This document shows, one piece after another, positions 1 through 10,492 of a DNA stretch of 64,000 nucleotides. The position numbers and the translations under genes were made by a program. The stretch spans positions 1,464,735-1,528,734 of the forward strand of contig LODT01000028.1 of NCBI GenBank assembly GCA_001606155.1. Reading direction: 5' to 3'. Source of the DNA: Tieghemostelium lacteum (lineage: Eukaryota > Evosea > Eumycetozoa > Dictyosteliales > Raperosteliaceae). Every line of letters begins with the position of its first letter. Within the stretch, counting starts at the first letter, position 1. The notes under the pieces are model-generated. The model was not told where the DNA came from, did not search any database, and worked only from the letters and a program-made list of their open reading frames with translations.

Positions 1-2
1 TA

Positions 3-171
3 TTAACCATTATCATATATAGATGTTACACAGAGGATTCTGTTCTATTTGATTATCACTCATACACATTAATACTAAAACTTCTAAAAAGTATTGATGA
101 GAGTAAATTTAATTTAATTGTAAATAGTTCAACTTTAGATATACAAGTTGATCAATCATTATTGATTGATC

Positions 172-223
<52 letters not shown>

Positions 224-905
224 AGGAAATAATAATAAATTAGAATCAAAAGAACTAATTGAATTGAACGAATACCAAAATCAAAATAGTATTTCAGTAG
301 TTACGACCATTCCTTTGATTAATAGTAATTTTACAATACTAAAGGAACAAACAGACGAAGATCTAATTAAGGAATATGAACAACCATCGACCAATGAATT
401 TTTTAATACATTTCTATTCAAATCTAATACAATTGTAAAACCAACAATATCTACTGCTACAAATAATAATAATAATGACAATAATAATAATGAAAGTACA
501 AATGAAAATATAGAAGATGAAGAAGAGGATGTAATAGAAAATCGAGATATTAATTTAGTTACAAATTCAATTCAAAATATAGATTTGATTGAAAGTGAGG
601 AAGAAATCAATTATAGTGATATATTAGATTTACAATTTATAAATAATTCAAACTCAACTTTTAAAACTACGGCATTTCAACCAGTAACTACTACTACTAG
701 GATTGATAGTGAAAGTAAAATTACAGATTCAGATAATATACCCAAACCAACATTAAATAATATTGCACAAGTTGTAGATCAGAATAGTAATACAAAGAAA
801 AAGATTATTGTTGTAAAAAAGAAAATTATTAAAAAAAAGTTAAATAGCAGTGAAAATAGTCCTACAATAATAAAACCACCACTGGAAAGAGATATTGAGT
901 TTTAA
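3..905 (+). CDS. Asn-rich protein, 3' part (partial)
   Basis: The frame is open from the left edge of the window to the TAA at 903-905, so this is the C-terminal about 300 residues of a protein that starts outside the window. No ATG is needed inside. The first 55 residues look like ordinary folded protein with helix-like segments around YHSYTLILKLLKS. A run of 16 Asn (AAT repeats near 174-221) follows. The rest is a low-complexity acidic region rich in Asn, Ser and Thr, and it ends in a lysine-rich stretch near 795-845. I do not recognise the family. The N-terminal helical piece faintly recalls armadillo-like proteins such as WAPL, but too little is visible to claim it. The gene converges with the HRD1 gene, leaving about 65 bases between their stops. 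Confidence 0.7.
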
Positions 906-970
906 TATAAAACTAAAAAATATTATCTATCTATTTATTTCAAATTAGTAATTTACTAAACCACAATTTA

Positions 971-3132
971 TTAATAATATTTTTCATTATCATTATTAGT
1001 ATTTCTATTTACAACGGTAGAAGTGGATGTTGGTGGTGAATTTTTATATCTAGCGACTCTTTGTTTCATTTGATCTTCATATGATAATTCTTCATCACTA
1101 CTCTCAACAGTTGGTTGTTCCATTGATTTTTCACTTGATGTACTTGTGGTAGTAGTTGTTGTTGTTGTTGTTGTAGTATTTGAAGTAGTATTTTCATTTG
1201 GTTTTATATTTTCACTTATATTGTTATTGTTATTATTATTATTTTCAATTTCATTAGTACTATTATTGTTATTAATATTTGTTGTGTTATTATTAATAAT
1301 ATTATCATCTAAATGTAATGGTAAAGATGATTGTGAAGTTGAATTTTGTGAAGATCTATATATATTATTTTTTACAATTTCCAATTGTTGAGATAAAAAG
1401 GTAATGTGTTGTTGAATTTGTTCAATGTGTGCTATATTAGGGTCAACATTGGTAGTTGGTGCTGTTGTTGTTGTTGAATTGGTACTTTGTAGTAGGAATG
1501 GTGGTAAAGTACTACTATGATGATGGTGATGATGGTGGCTACTACTAAATGGATTGAAGTGTAAATTTTGAATAAGTGGTGGGGGTGGTGAAAGTGGTGA
1601 AAAATGAACTCTTCTTCTACTAGGAAATACAATATTTGGTGGCATAAATGGATTATCAAATGGTGGTAATGGTTGATGTCCAAATGGTGGATGTAATGGA
1701 GGTTGTAATGGTTGTAGAGGTTGTGGTTGACCTTGTTGTTGTGCTTGTTGCTGTGCTTGTTGCTCTATTGGTTGAGGTTGTGCTTGTTGCTGTTGAACAG
1801 CAGGTCTAGGTTGTCTTCTTCCAAATAATCTTTGTAATAAAGATGGATTAGGATTATTTGGATCTTGAATAATAACATTAGCTCTACAAATTGGACAAGT
1901 TTGTTGTCTCTCTAACCATGATCTCAGGCAGTGTAAATGTAAAATGTGACCACAAGGTAGTTTCTTTCCAGTTAACATATCCTCTCTACAGACAATACAA
2001 ATCTTATCAGTATTTTCTAATTCCTCTTCAGTTGCATCTGGGAATCTTTCATTCATAATATTTTGATATTGTAGAATATCTTGTAATCTACGACAAAATG
2101 TTCTAATAGATAAGAATAACTGTCTAATAATATGAATTGGTATACCTATTTAAATATTCAGTTAGTATAATGAATAGAACTCAAATCAACTGTATTCTAC
2201 ATACCATAATGTATAATTGTAATGGCAAAGAAACATCCATAAAGTAGAGTTTTTAAACCCTCTGAAAAGAATTCTAAATATAATAAATACAACCCTTTGT
2301 TATCCCATCTACCTTCTCTTTTAATTCCTTCAATATTTATAAATAGTTGTATCAATGTTGAAATTCCTGTAATTAATAATAATCCAAACTATATTGCAAC
2401 ATTACATTAATACAGATATTCTATTAACATAATTATAGTTATAATACATACCTCTAAACTAAATAAAACCATTACATTTGGACCCTCTCTGAATAATGAA
2501 GTTATTGAAAAATATAAAAATGCAGAATCAACTAGTAATAAAAAGGATAGTAATGCAACCAATTTAATATTTTTCTTTAAGTCATATGGTGAATGTTCGA
2601 GCTATTATTTTATAAATTATTAGTACCAACTTGATATTTTGGTAATAGATTAGAGTGTACATGTGTTTAATTGATACCTACATATTCAACACGATACTTT
2701 GATAACCAATGAAATACTTGAAAGAATAATAAAAATAATAATAAAAATACGAATTGTGTATTAAAATGCTCTCTAAATATTGTTAATGCCAATATAGTAT
2801 CTGTAAGTGATGATTTTATCTTATCATTCAAAAGCTAAAGTTAAACATATTAGAATCCATGTTTTTTTTCATGCTATTTTGGAGTAGTAATTATCACATA
2901 CATCTAATTCTCTTTCATGAATACGATCTAAATAAATATAAACAAAAAGTTTACCTAGTAAATAGGCTAAAACTGCAACTAAATTGGTGAAAATCAACAA
3001 TGCATGTTTAGCAGTTGCCAAATATAATCCTGTCAAATAGAATTGTTGATATTTTTCATAGGCACGATAAATAACTACACCAGTCAAAAGTATAGTTATC
3101 GTACAATATGTTTTAAATGATACTCTGACCAT
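971..3132 (-). CDS. hrd1: HRD1/synoviolin-type ER membrane RING E3 ubiquitin ligase
   Basis: Modelled as five exons (3132-2902, 2834-2682, 2601-2452, 2388-2205, 2145-971), 630 aa, with GT-AG junctions that keep frame. The first about 250 residues are hydrophobic, as in the multi-spanning membrane domain of HRD1/SYVN1. They align with the human protein around FREHFNTQF and RVEYLEHSP. A RING-H2 finger lies at about residues 289-328 (CIVC, CGHILHLHC, CPIC). The tail is rich in Gln, Pro, Asn and Thr. HRD1 ubiquitinates misfolded proteins passing out of the ER (ERAD), and the RING should face the cytosol. A longer reading exists upstream of 3132, but its first residues come from a T/A run, so I start at MVRVSFK. 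The length is close to human SYVN1 (about 617 aa). The homology is secure; exon ends are inferred. Confidence 0.93.
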
Positions 3133-3826
3133 TTTATAATTAAATGATCTTACTAAAAAAAAAAAATAAAAAAAAAAAAAAATGAAAGAGTGAGTCACCT
3201 TTTCTTCCTGCTAGTATTCATTAAAACTAAATTTGAAATTTCTTTATATTTAATTTAGATACAATTTTGATATTATATATTGAACCTTTCTTTAAGATTT
3301 ATCTAAAAATATCTTTATTTTACAAATTCTTAATATAAAAAAAAAGGGTTGAAACCTGGGTTTATTGAGATCAGTGTTTGTTCTTATAATTTTTTCAAAA
3401 TCTATTTATTGGTTTAAAATATATATTTATAATTATTGGTAGTTGATGTAAAATGTAGGTGTGGAAATAAACACATCAGTTGGTGTGACTTGGGAAAAAT
3501 GTCAAAAATCCATTTTTGAGCAATCTATTGAATGCTAAATTTCTGTTGTTTAAAAGAACAAAATTTTTTTTTTAATTCTTCTTCTTTTCGTAATACATTT
3601 AATATTGATACTAATACCAAATAATAATAATACTATACTTTATAAATGAACTCCAATTATCAATTTCTATAAATATAAAATTAACCAACCAAAAACAATA
3701 TTTTAATATATATATTAAATCAATAATTAATTAAATAATTTACATATAACTCGAGAATTTCTGATTAAATAATCGAATTATTAAAATTACTAGATTTCAC
3801 ATAGTAGATCTTATAAATCGATAAAT
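3133..3826. other. intergenic region between divergent HRD1 and MFS genes
   Basis: This 694-base AT-rich spacer separates the starts of two divergent genes, so it must hold both promoters. I see homopolymer A and T runs (for example near 3159-3180) and one G-containing patch near 3455-3500, but no coding frame, RNA gene or clear site. Confidence 0.5.
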
Positions 3827-5668
3827 ATGTCTTTTGAACAATTAAAGAGTGATGAACATTTAGAGTCAGATATTCCTCAAACTTCTAGCAATAATAATAT
3901 CATTATTACATCAGATTCCACCGCATCTCAATCTAAAGATTCAAAACAAAATGATACTGAAAAAGCTGATTTGTTGAGTGGTGTAATCACTAGTAATAGG
4001 CATAATGAAGTTTTAGTGATAGAGGAGGGAGAGGATGGCGAAGAGGAACCAATGCTAGGAGACACTTCATTGATGGATGGCGATGATAGTCCAAATCAAC
4101 AAGATAGTGGTCAAATGTCACCAGTAATCAAAGATGAGGAATCTAATATACTAGTAGATGACGATGATAAACCACCACCTATACCAACACAACAGTGGAT
4201 ACGTATTATCATTATATTCTATGCAGTTCTCAGTGACGGTTTATCTCTGACGCTAGTTCAACCATTTCTCCCTGCAATTCTAGAAGAAAAATGGGGTTTT
4301 GAACCTGCTGAAATTGGTACTATATCCGGTATACTAGTGGGCTGCTACTCATTAGCACGTTTCTTCTCTGGATTCTATCTTGGTCATTTATCAGATAAAT
4401 ACGGTAGAAAACCATTTTTGGTACTATCTTTATTCAGTACAGGTATGGGAACTCTTATATTTGCATTCATGCCTAATGTCTATTTGGCAATGTTAGTTAG
4501 ACTTGTTGAAGGCCTTTTAAGTAACTCAACAGCACTATGTCAAACTACACTCTCTGATATTGTTCATAAGAGAAATAGATCTACTATATTTGCTTATTTA
4601 GGTGGAACATTTGCACTCTCTAGATGTCTAAGTTCAAGTCTTGGTGGATTTATGGTCAAATTTTTTGAAGATAAACCAAATCCTTATATTTATCCATGCA
4701 TAGTTGGTGGTATTATTGTTTTGACTTCATGTGGACTCATTCTATTTTTACATCCAGAAACTCATCCAAAATACACTAAACTCGAATACATTCAAAAACG
4801 TGATGCTGGTACTAGTATTGCCGAACATGATGATAGCTCATCTTCTAATAGTACCAGCGATGTTTTAGAGGAGGAAATTGATTCAGATGCAGTCGAATTG
4901 ACTGAGAAATCCTCTGACAAGGATAAATCCTCTTCTGCATCTACACCCACTAAAAATGGTTCAAGTTCATCAAAAGAGTTAACATTTACTCAAGGAATGA
5001 GAGTTATCATTCAAGATAGAGGTTTGGTGCTACTGTTGATTATAGGTGGTGTGAATTCATTTAATAACGGTGGTTTACTATTGGGTATTGTACTGTTTTG
5101 TTCTACTGCAATTACTGATAGAGGTTTAGGATTCGGACCACCACAGACTGGTGTGGTTTTTACCATTTTAGGATTTGCAGGTTTCTTTTTCCAAATTTTG
5201 TTTTTTAAGAGATTGTCTGCATCGATTGGTCTGAAGAGACAGTATATTCTAGGTATGGCTTTATTGTGTGTTGGTATTGCTCTGTTCCCATTAACATTTA
5301 CAGGATACCTCATACAAGGTGAAGCATTAGTTTGGGTGTGGATAGGTATTATTATTCCAGTTATTTCAATAGGATTTATGCAAGGTCTTCCCATTGTTCA
5401 GGGTATGGTTGCCAATGCATCAAATCCACAAATTCAAGGTCTTACTCAAGGAACTGCACAATCATTGAGTTCCTTCCTCAGAGCATTTGGACCTGCTGTT
5501 TCAGGTGGTATATTCACAGCTTCCATCAAGAACAATATAACATGGCTACTGTTTATAGTCTTATCTGTTTTATATGTGTTTATTGCTATAGCAAGTCTGT
5601 GGATTCCAGAATCTGTCGATATCAATAGACAAGCTCAAAAACTAAAAAAATCAAAGGTTTCAAAATAA
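3827..5668 (+). CDS. major facilitator superfamily transporter (DHA1/ZIFL-like)
   Basis: Single-exon, 613-aa membrane protein. Residues 1-125 are an acidic, Ser-rich cytosolic head. Two blocks of six predicted membrane segments follow, split by a charged Ser-rich loop at about residues 325-390. The MFS signature motif A is clear at about residues 185-196 (GHLSDKYGRKPF). The opening SDGLSLTLVQPFLPAI and the general layout resemble the DHA1 drug/proton antiporters and the plant zinc-induced-facilitator-like (ZIFL) group. The substrate cannot be read from sequence. Location is probably plasma membrane or an endolysosomal membrane. The start ATG has an A-rich lead as expected for this genome. It is divergent from the HRD1 gene. 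Family assignment is secure; the subfamily is inferred. Confidence 0.9.
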   Translation: MSFEQLKSDEHLESDIPQTSSNNNIIITSDSTASQSKDSKQNDTEKADLLSGVITSNRHNEVLVIEEGEDGEEEPMLGDTSLMDGDDSPNQQDSGQMSPVIKDEESNILVDDDDKPPPIPTQQWIRIIIIFYAVLSDGLSLTLVQPFLPAILEEKWGFEPAEIGTISGILVGCYSLARFFSGFYLGHLSDKYGRKPFLVLSLFSTGMGTLIFAFMPNVYLAMLVRLVEGLLSNSTALCQTTLSDIVHKRNRSTIFAYLGGTFALSRCLSSSLGGFMVKFFEDKPNPYIYPCIVGGIIVLTSCGLILFLHPETHPKYTKLEYIQKRDAGTSIAEHDDSSSSNSTSDVLEEEIDSDAVELTEKSSDKDKSSSASTPTKNGSSSSKELTFTQGMRVIIQDRGLVLLLIIGGVNSFNNGGLLLGIVLFCSTAITDRGLGFGPPQTGVVFTILGFAGFFFQILFFKRLSASIGLKRQYILGMALLCVGIALFPLTFTGYLIQGEALVWVWIGIIIPVISIGFMQGLPIVQGMVANASNPQIQGLTQGTAQSLSSFLRAFGPAVSGGIFTASIKNNITWLLFIVLSVLYVFIAIASLWIPESVDINRQAQKLKKSKVSK

Positions 5669-6807
5669 TAAACCTCTTTATCGAATCGTACTATTACACA
5701 CAGCGAATATACTACGATTGTTATTATTACTATTCTTTTTTGTATTTACATATAGAGGTTATAATGACGAAAATGAAATTTTTAATAAATGTAAAACTTC
5801 AAATCTATATTCATTTTTACAACTTTCTACATTATTACAATTGAATGTGATAGAATATTTATCTATATTATAAATTAAGTAGAGTGAAAAAAAGATTTTA
5901 AATTTAATCTATAGATTTAATTTACTTAATTGGAAAAATCAGATCAAATCAACACTTTTTTTTTTAATATTTTATCACAACACTCATAATGTTATAGTGT
6001 GTTGTGTTTTGAATTAACACTCTGTTGTTTTTTTTCTATAGATTTTGATATGCTGTTATTGTTAATTGGCAAGGAAAAATAAGAGCAATATTTAGTTGAT
6101 CAACTATCAAATGAGTACCACAGAATTTCAATAAATAAACTTTTTTTTCAATAAACTTTTATTTATTTATATAAAATTATCACAAGCGACAAGTGTTTAT
6201 AATAGATTTAATTAAACTCAAATTAATTTACAATTCTAAAAACATTTAAATTCAAGATACTTCCTTATCTCTCTTTCATTTTCATAAAAAAATGAATATG
6301 TTAATTGTACTTCTATTAATTTACTATTTGTTATTTATCTATTATATATTTATAATCTATATTAATCAAACAAATAATAATAATAATAATAAGAATGCTG
6401 ATAAAATATAACTTCATAATTTTTTGTAAAATTCTTGATTGTTCTTTTAGGGAAAATATGTTAACATAAAGGTTTCTATAATTCTATTATTATTCTAATA
6501 TTTGATCTTCATTATACTAATTATATGCTTTGTTTAAAATAGTTCTTGATAAATACTAAAAGATTATTTGAAAATATGATTAATCACCAGTAATATTTTG
6601 CAATGAAATTGATGGGATACCTTGATTTGGTATGAAAATTTTCATTGAAAAAAATAAATATTCTTTACTACGATTAGTAGAGAAAAGTGATAGTCTATTT
6701 CAAATCATATATGAAATATTCTATAGTGAATGATAATTTGATTGTTTATTGTCATATGAATTAAAGATTAGTATTTGGTATTACTGTTTTACTGTTATTG
6801 AATATAA
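5669..6807. other. intergenic region with a possible micro-ORF
   Basis: About 1.1 kb of AT-rich DNA between an MFS gene and a small minus-strand gene, whose 3' ends face each other. It holds an imperfect hairpin near 5976-6005 (CACAACACT pairing with AGTGTGTTGTG around a short loop), possibly near the MFS 3' end. It also holds the 39-codon reading frame listed separately. Nothing else is supported. Confidence 0.4.
6292..6411 (+). CDS. possible 39-residue single-pass membrane micropeptide
   Basis: Short open frame, ATG to TAA, with an A-rich lead before the ATG as in real genes of this window. Residues 3-27 are wholly hydrophobic (Leu, Ile, Tyr, Phe). An Asn-rich polar tail containing six Asn in a row and two Lys follows. 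AT-rich spacer DNA easily encodes Ile, Leu, Phe and Tyr by chance, so this may be noise. I recognise no family. Confidence 0.2.
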   Translation: MNMLIVLLLIYYLLFIYYIFIIYINQTNNNNNNKNADKI

Positions 6808-7012
6808 TCAACCCCTAGAACCTGGTCTTGGTGGGGTTGAAGATTTAGGTCCTGATGGTTTAGGTGCTGGAGGTGCACCTTTAAGTGAATTTTTATTAAT
6901 ATACTTTTTATCTAACTATTAAAATATTAGATTAATTATAAATACCTGTTGGACCAAATGATACTCCATTTGGACCTAGATTTTTTTTATAGTCAAAAGC
7001 AGACCCTGGCAT
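6808..7012 (-). CDS. small basic Pro/Ser/Gly-rich protein, 56 aa, two exons
   Basis: Modelled as exon 1 at 7012-6946 and exon 2 at 6911-6808, joined across a 34-base intron with a GTATTT donor and a TTAG acceptor. The 171 coding bases end in TGA. The product begins MPGSAFDYKKNLGPNG, has a Lys/Asn middle, and ends in a Pro- and Ser-rich tail finishing PRPGSRG. It has no signal peptide or membrane segment and is strongly basic. The codon pattern is protein-like and unlike the flanking A/T runs, and exactly one acceptor restores the frame. I do not recognise the family. It sits 175 bases beyond the 3' end of the first Tgr-like gene on the same strand. Confidence 0.6.
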
Positions 7013-7187
7013 TTATTTAGATGGTAAAGAATAGTTTAGTAAAAAAAAAAAAAAAAAAAACAAATGTATTGCTAAATATCTGAAAATATCTCCCTTAAGA
7101 CATCCCTTCAATCCCAAGTAAAAAATTTAAAATACATTCAAATAAAAATAATAAATAAATATTTTATAAGAATTTTATTTAAAATTA

Positions 7188-9829
7188 TTATGCAGTAATG
7201 TTTATAGAAGGGTTATTAGCATGTGGAGTTGGTTTAGTTGATGGTGAAAGTTTTAATTGGAACTCTTTCACTTTTTGTTTTTTCTTGTATAATATATAAG
7301 ATACAGCAGCAATAGTAGCAGAACCAACAACTACTGGTACAACAATAGCTGGTACTAGCCATTTTACTCTATTCGATTTACTCTTGTACACAAACATGTT
7401 TGTAGTAGATGAAAGACTATCACATTCCACATAGATATCCAAAGGAAGTGTTGGAACATCATCTTCATCTATATCCCACTTAGGTAGAGTACATTCGATC
7501 ATTGTAGTATCTACAAGTAAAGCATCCTCACAAACTCTATCACCAATCTTTACAGACAGTGGTATACCAAAACTTGTTCCTTGAAGAGTAACTTGACCTC
7601 CATCTCTATTCACGGAGGTATAATCGATAACTGTTGGTGCAGCATACTGGAATTTTATAGCATTTGGATTTACAACTTCTAAATTATCAATTGTAACTTT
7701 TATGTCTTTACCTTTGCCAGTACCAGCAGGTAACTCACATTCAATGATTCTGTTTTCACCACCAACAACCTTTGCATTAGTACATTGTAAATCACCAACT
7801 TTTACAGAGATTACTGAACTATCAGTATGATAAAAGAAACCACCATAGACACTAACAATACCACCTTTAGTTTCAACTGCTGAAAATCCACCAATATTTG
7901 GAATGATATCAATAGTTGTACTATTACTATTTTGTGATGCTACTATGACATAGAGTGATCCTGATTTATCAAGAGGTGGAATTTCAAATTCTATAATAGA
8001 TTCACTGTTAACCACACCATCTATAGTTTGGTTATTAAATACAACTGAAACTTTAGTTCCTACAGGACCTAGGTTATCACCATAGACATTACCTTTAGTA
8101 ACATTTTGTTTGGATTGTGATAGAGTTGGTGGAAGGTAACTGAATGATACATTGTTTTGTGAAACTGCACCTTCAAGTATAGCTTCAACTTTATAATCTT
8201 TACCAACACCTGGTGAAACAGTACAGAGTATAGCTGATCCATCTACTGTAGATTTTATAGATGCAGAGTCAAAACAATCTTTAAATACAAGAGTTGGTTG
8301 ATTTTTATCATGAATTGTAATCTCTTGAATTTCCCCTTCAAATGATCTGGTACTTAGATATGGTCCTTGAATAGTCACAACTCCACCTACAGTAGGTGAT
8401 GTTGAAATTGATTTTAACATTGGAATGAATTTTACCATTGAAAGTCCAGACTTTCTTTTATCACTTATAACCAATTGTACCATACCATTAAGAGTTGTAT
8501 GTGGTGCTTGGAAGCTAATAGAATCATAATCAGAAGTTGTTGAACTTATAGTGAGATTATTAAATAGTACATTGGTAGTTTTACCTGGAGTACCAACACT
8601 TTCACCTTCAACTACAACTTTATCAGTTGCAGCATCATATCTAACTGATGTAATCTTTGGTATGCCATATGTAAATTTAGGTGAATTTACAATATCATTG
8701 CTAATAGTATCAATGGTAACCTTAACTGGTAAATCCTCTCCGTCACCAGCTTGTAATTGACAAACCATCATTGTATTATCACCAGCTACTGGATTAAATG
8801 GACTATTACATTTAATATTATTATTAACTAAAACCTCTACAGTGGATGCAGTAACACCATCTTGTTTTTTAGTGTTAAGGAATTGTCCAACAATAGTCAG
8901 ATTACCACCTTTAGTAGGTACTGAATTCATTGTAGTTATATATGGCTTAATTTGTGCAGTATATGGTGCAGCAATTGAATTTCCACCAACTGATAAATCA
9001 ATAACAATACTTTTAGTGGTCTGTACATATTTAGTTACATCAAATGATATCATATTATGTGTTGCTGAAATTGTAACTAAACTATTATCAACTGCAACAC
9101 CATCAATTTTCAAATTTAAGAATCCACTAGATGGTCCAAAATTTAAACCATTAATATTCAATATATTCTCACTTTGACTTACAGTCTGAATGATTGGACC
9201 TACATTTACACATTTAAATATATTAATATCTATTTGATTCGATTTACTTAGGTTCAAAACTTACTTTGATATTGAACTGTAAAAGTTGCAACTGTTCCAA
9301 CTTGATTTTCAGTTTTTAATATACAATCATCTTCAACTTTTAGGGTGAACTTTCCGGCACCTGGTAAGACTTTTGCAGTAATTTGTGTATTAGATAATAC
9401 ATTTATAGAACTTAATGGCAATTCGTTAGAATTTTGGATAAAAGATCTATCAGATGGTAAAAAGGTTTTCATGTTTTTTCCAGTAATGGTTACAATACCA
9501 TTATAGGTAGCTGGCTGAGAGACTGAGGTAGCAATCATAGGAAACCAAACACTACCATAAAGAATGGTATTATCTTCTTGTGTAGCTTTTAGATATTGTG
9601 ACCATAAACTATCACTTATTGGAATGTAACATGCAAAGAATTCATTTGTTAAATTGGTCGATGATACATATATTTGTGATGTATTCAGTGCCAAAACTTC
9701 TTTAGCCTTTACATCACTATCAAGAGATATTTTTACCTTATTGGTAGATGTAGAAGGTTCACCTATAAAATCACAATTTACTACTGAAAATATTATATAT
9801 ATTATAATAAAAATTAAAAATAATTTCAT
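7188..9829 (-). CDS. Tgr-like TIG-repeat cell-surface protein (copy 1)
   Basis: Exon 1 is 9829-9265 and exon 2 is 9199-7188; the intron is GTAAGT...GTAG, phase 1. The product is 858 aa. The N-terminus is a signal peptide (MKLFLIFIIIYIIFSVVNC). The ectodomain is a chain of IPT/TIG immunoglobulin-like modules, recognised by repeated GG-x-(L/V)-T-(I/V)-x-G phrases (KGGNLTIVGQFL, VGGVVTIQGPYL) and by pairs of Cys per module. A single membrane span lies at about 802-826 (WLVPAIVVPVVVGS onward), then a 32-residue cytosolic tail. This is the layout of the dictyostelid Tgr family (transmembrane, IPT, Ig, E-set repeat), whose TgrB1/TgrC1 members mediate kin recognition and adhesion. Which Tgr it matches is not settled here. 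A second gene of the same design lies just upstream on the same strand. Confidence 0.87.
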
Positions 9830-10492
9830 TTTTTCTTTAAGTATTTATAAAGAGATAAATAAATATATATATAAATAAATAAATTGTGGAAGTAGTAAAT
9901 GTTCAAAACCCTAATACTCTAAATACAAAAAAAAAACAAATAGTATTGTAGTATTTTTAGTGATAGTAAAAAATATATTTAATTATTATTTTATAATAGA
10001 AACACCCTATATCAAAAAATATGATGCTGTTAATCTATTTTTAAAAACTACTGATGTAAATCTAATATAAACATTTTGTTTCAATTTTACCCCCATTTTT
10101 GTGTGTTAAAAATTATTATAATTTTTGTGTTTTTTTGGTTAAAAATTAACAATGTTAACCTATTACAATAGATTTGATTTAATGTCAACAGTATTTTTAT
10201 CACACCCCATTATTGGTGTTATATTTGAATAAAAAAACAATTAGATTACAGTATAATAAAAAACAAATGATATGGTGTAGGAGTGGTGAATGCTTAACAA
10301 ACATTAAATCAAAAATTGTAAAAATTGATGATGTGTATTCAAATAACCCCCACATTATACACAAACTGAAAATCCCATTTTTTGTGATTATAATAACTAC
10401 TTTAAAAATGGATAGCCATTGAAAGTGCACATAGTAAAAGATTCCCACACATCATAGTATATTAAAAACACAAACATTGAAATTATCTTTTA
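9830..10492 (-). promoter_or_regulatory. promoter region of Tgr-like copy 1 with GT/CA-rich boxes
   Basis: This 663-base spacer lies between two co-directional Tgr-like genes and carries no supported coding frame. Within A/T-rich DNA it has C- or G-rich boxes: ACCCCCATTTTTGTGTGT near 10089-10106, CACACCCCATTATTGGTGTT at 10201-10220 (an inverted ACACC/GGTGT pair), and AACCCCCACATT near 10345-10356. Such CA/GT-rich boxes are the known binding type of the developmental factor GBF in D. discoideum, which drives lagC/tgrC1 and prespore genes. GBF use here is inferred. Confidence 0.45.

Noticed and set aside
6808-6810. TGA of the 56-residue gene read as selenocysteine
   Set aside because: The residues after it do not look like a selenoprotein tail, and TGA also ends two clear genes in this window (TELO2, FOLN gene 2).
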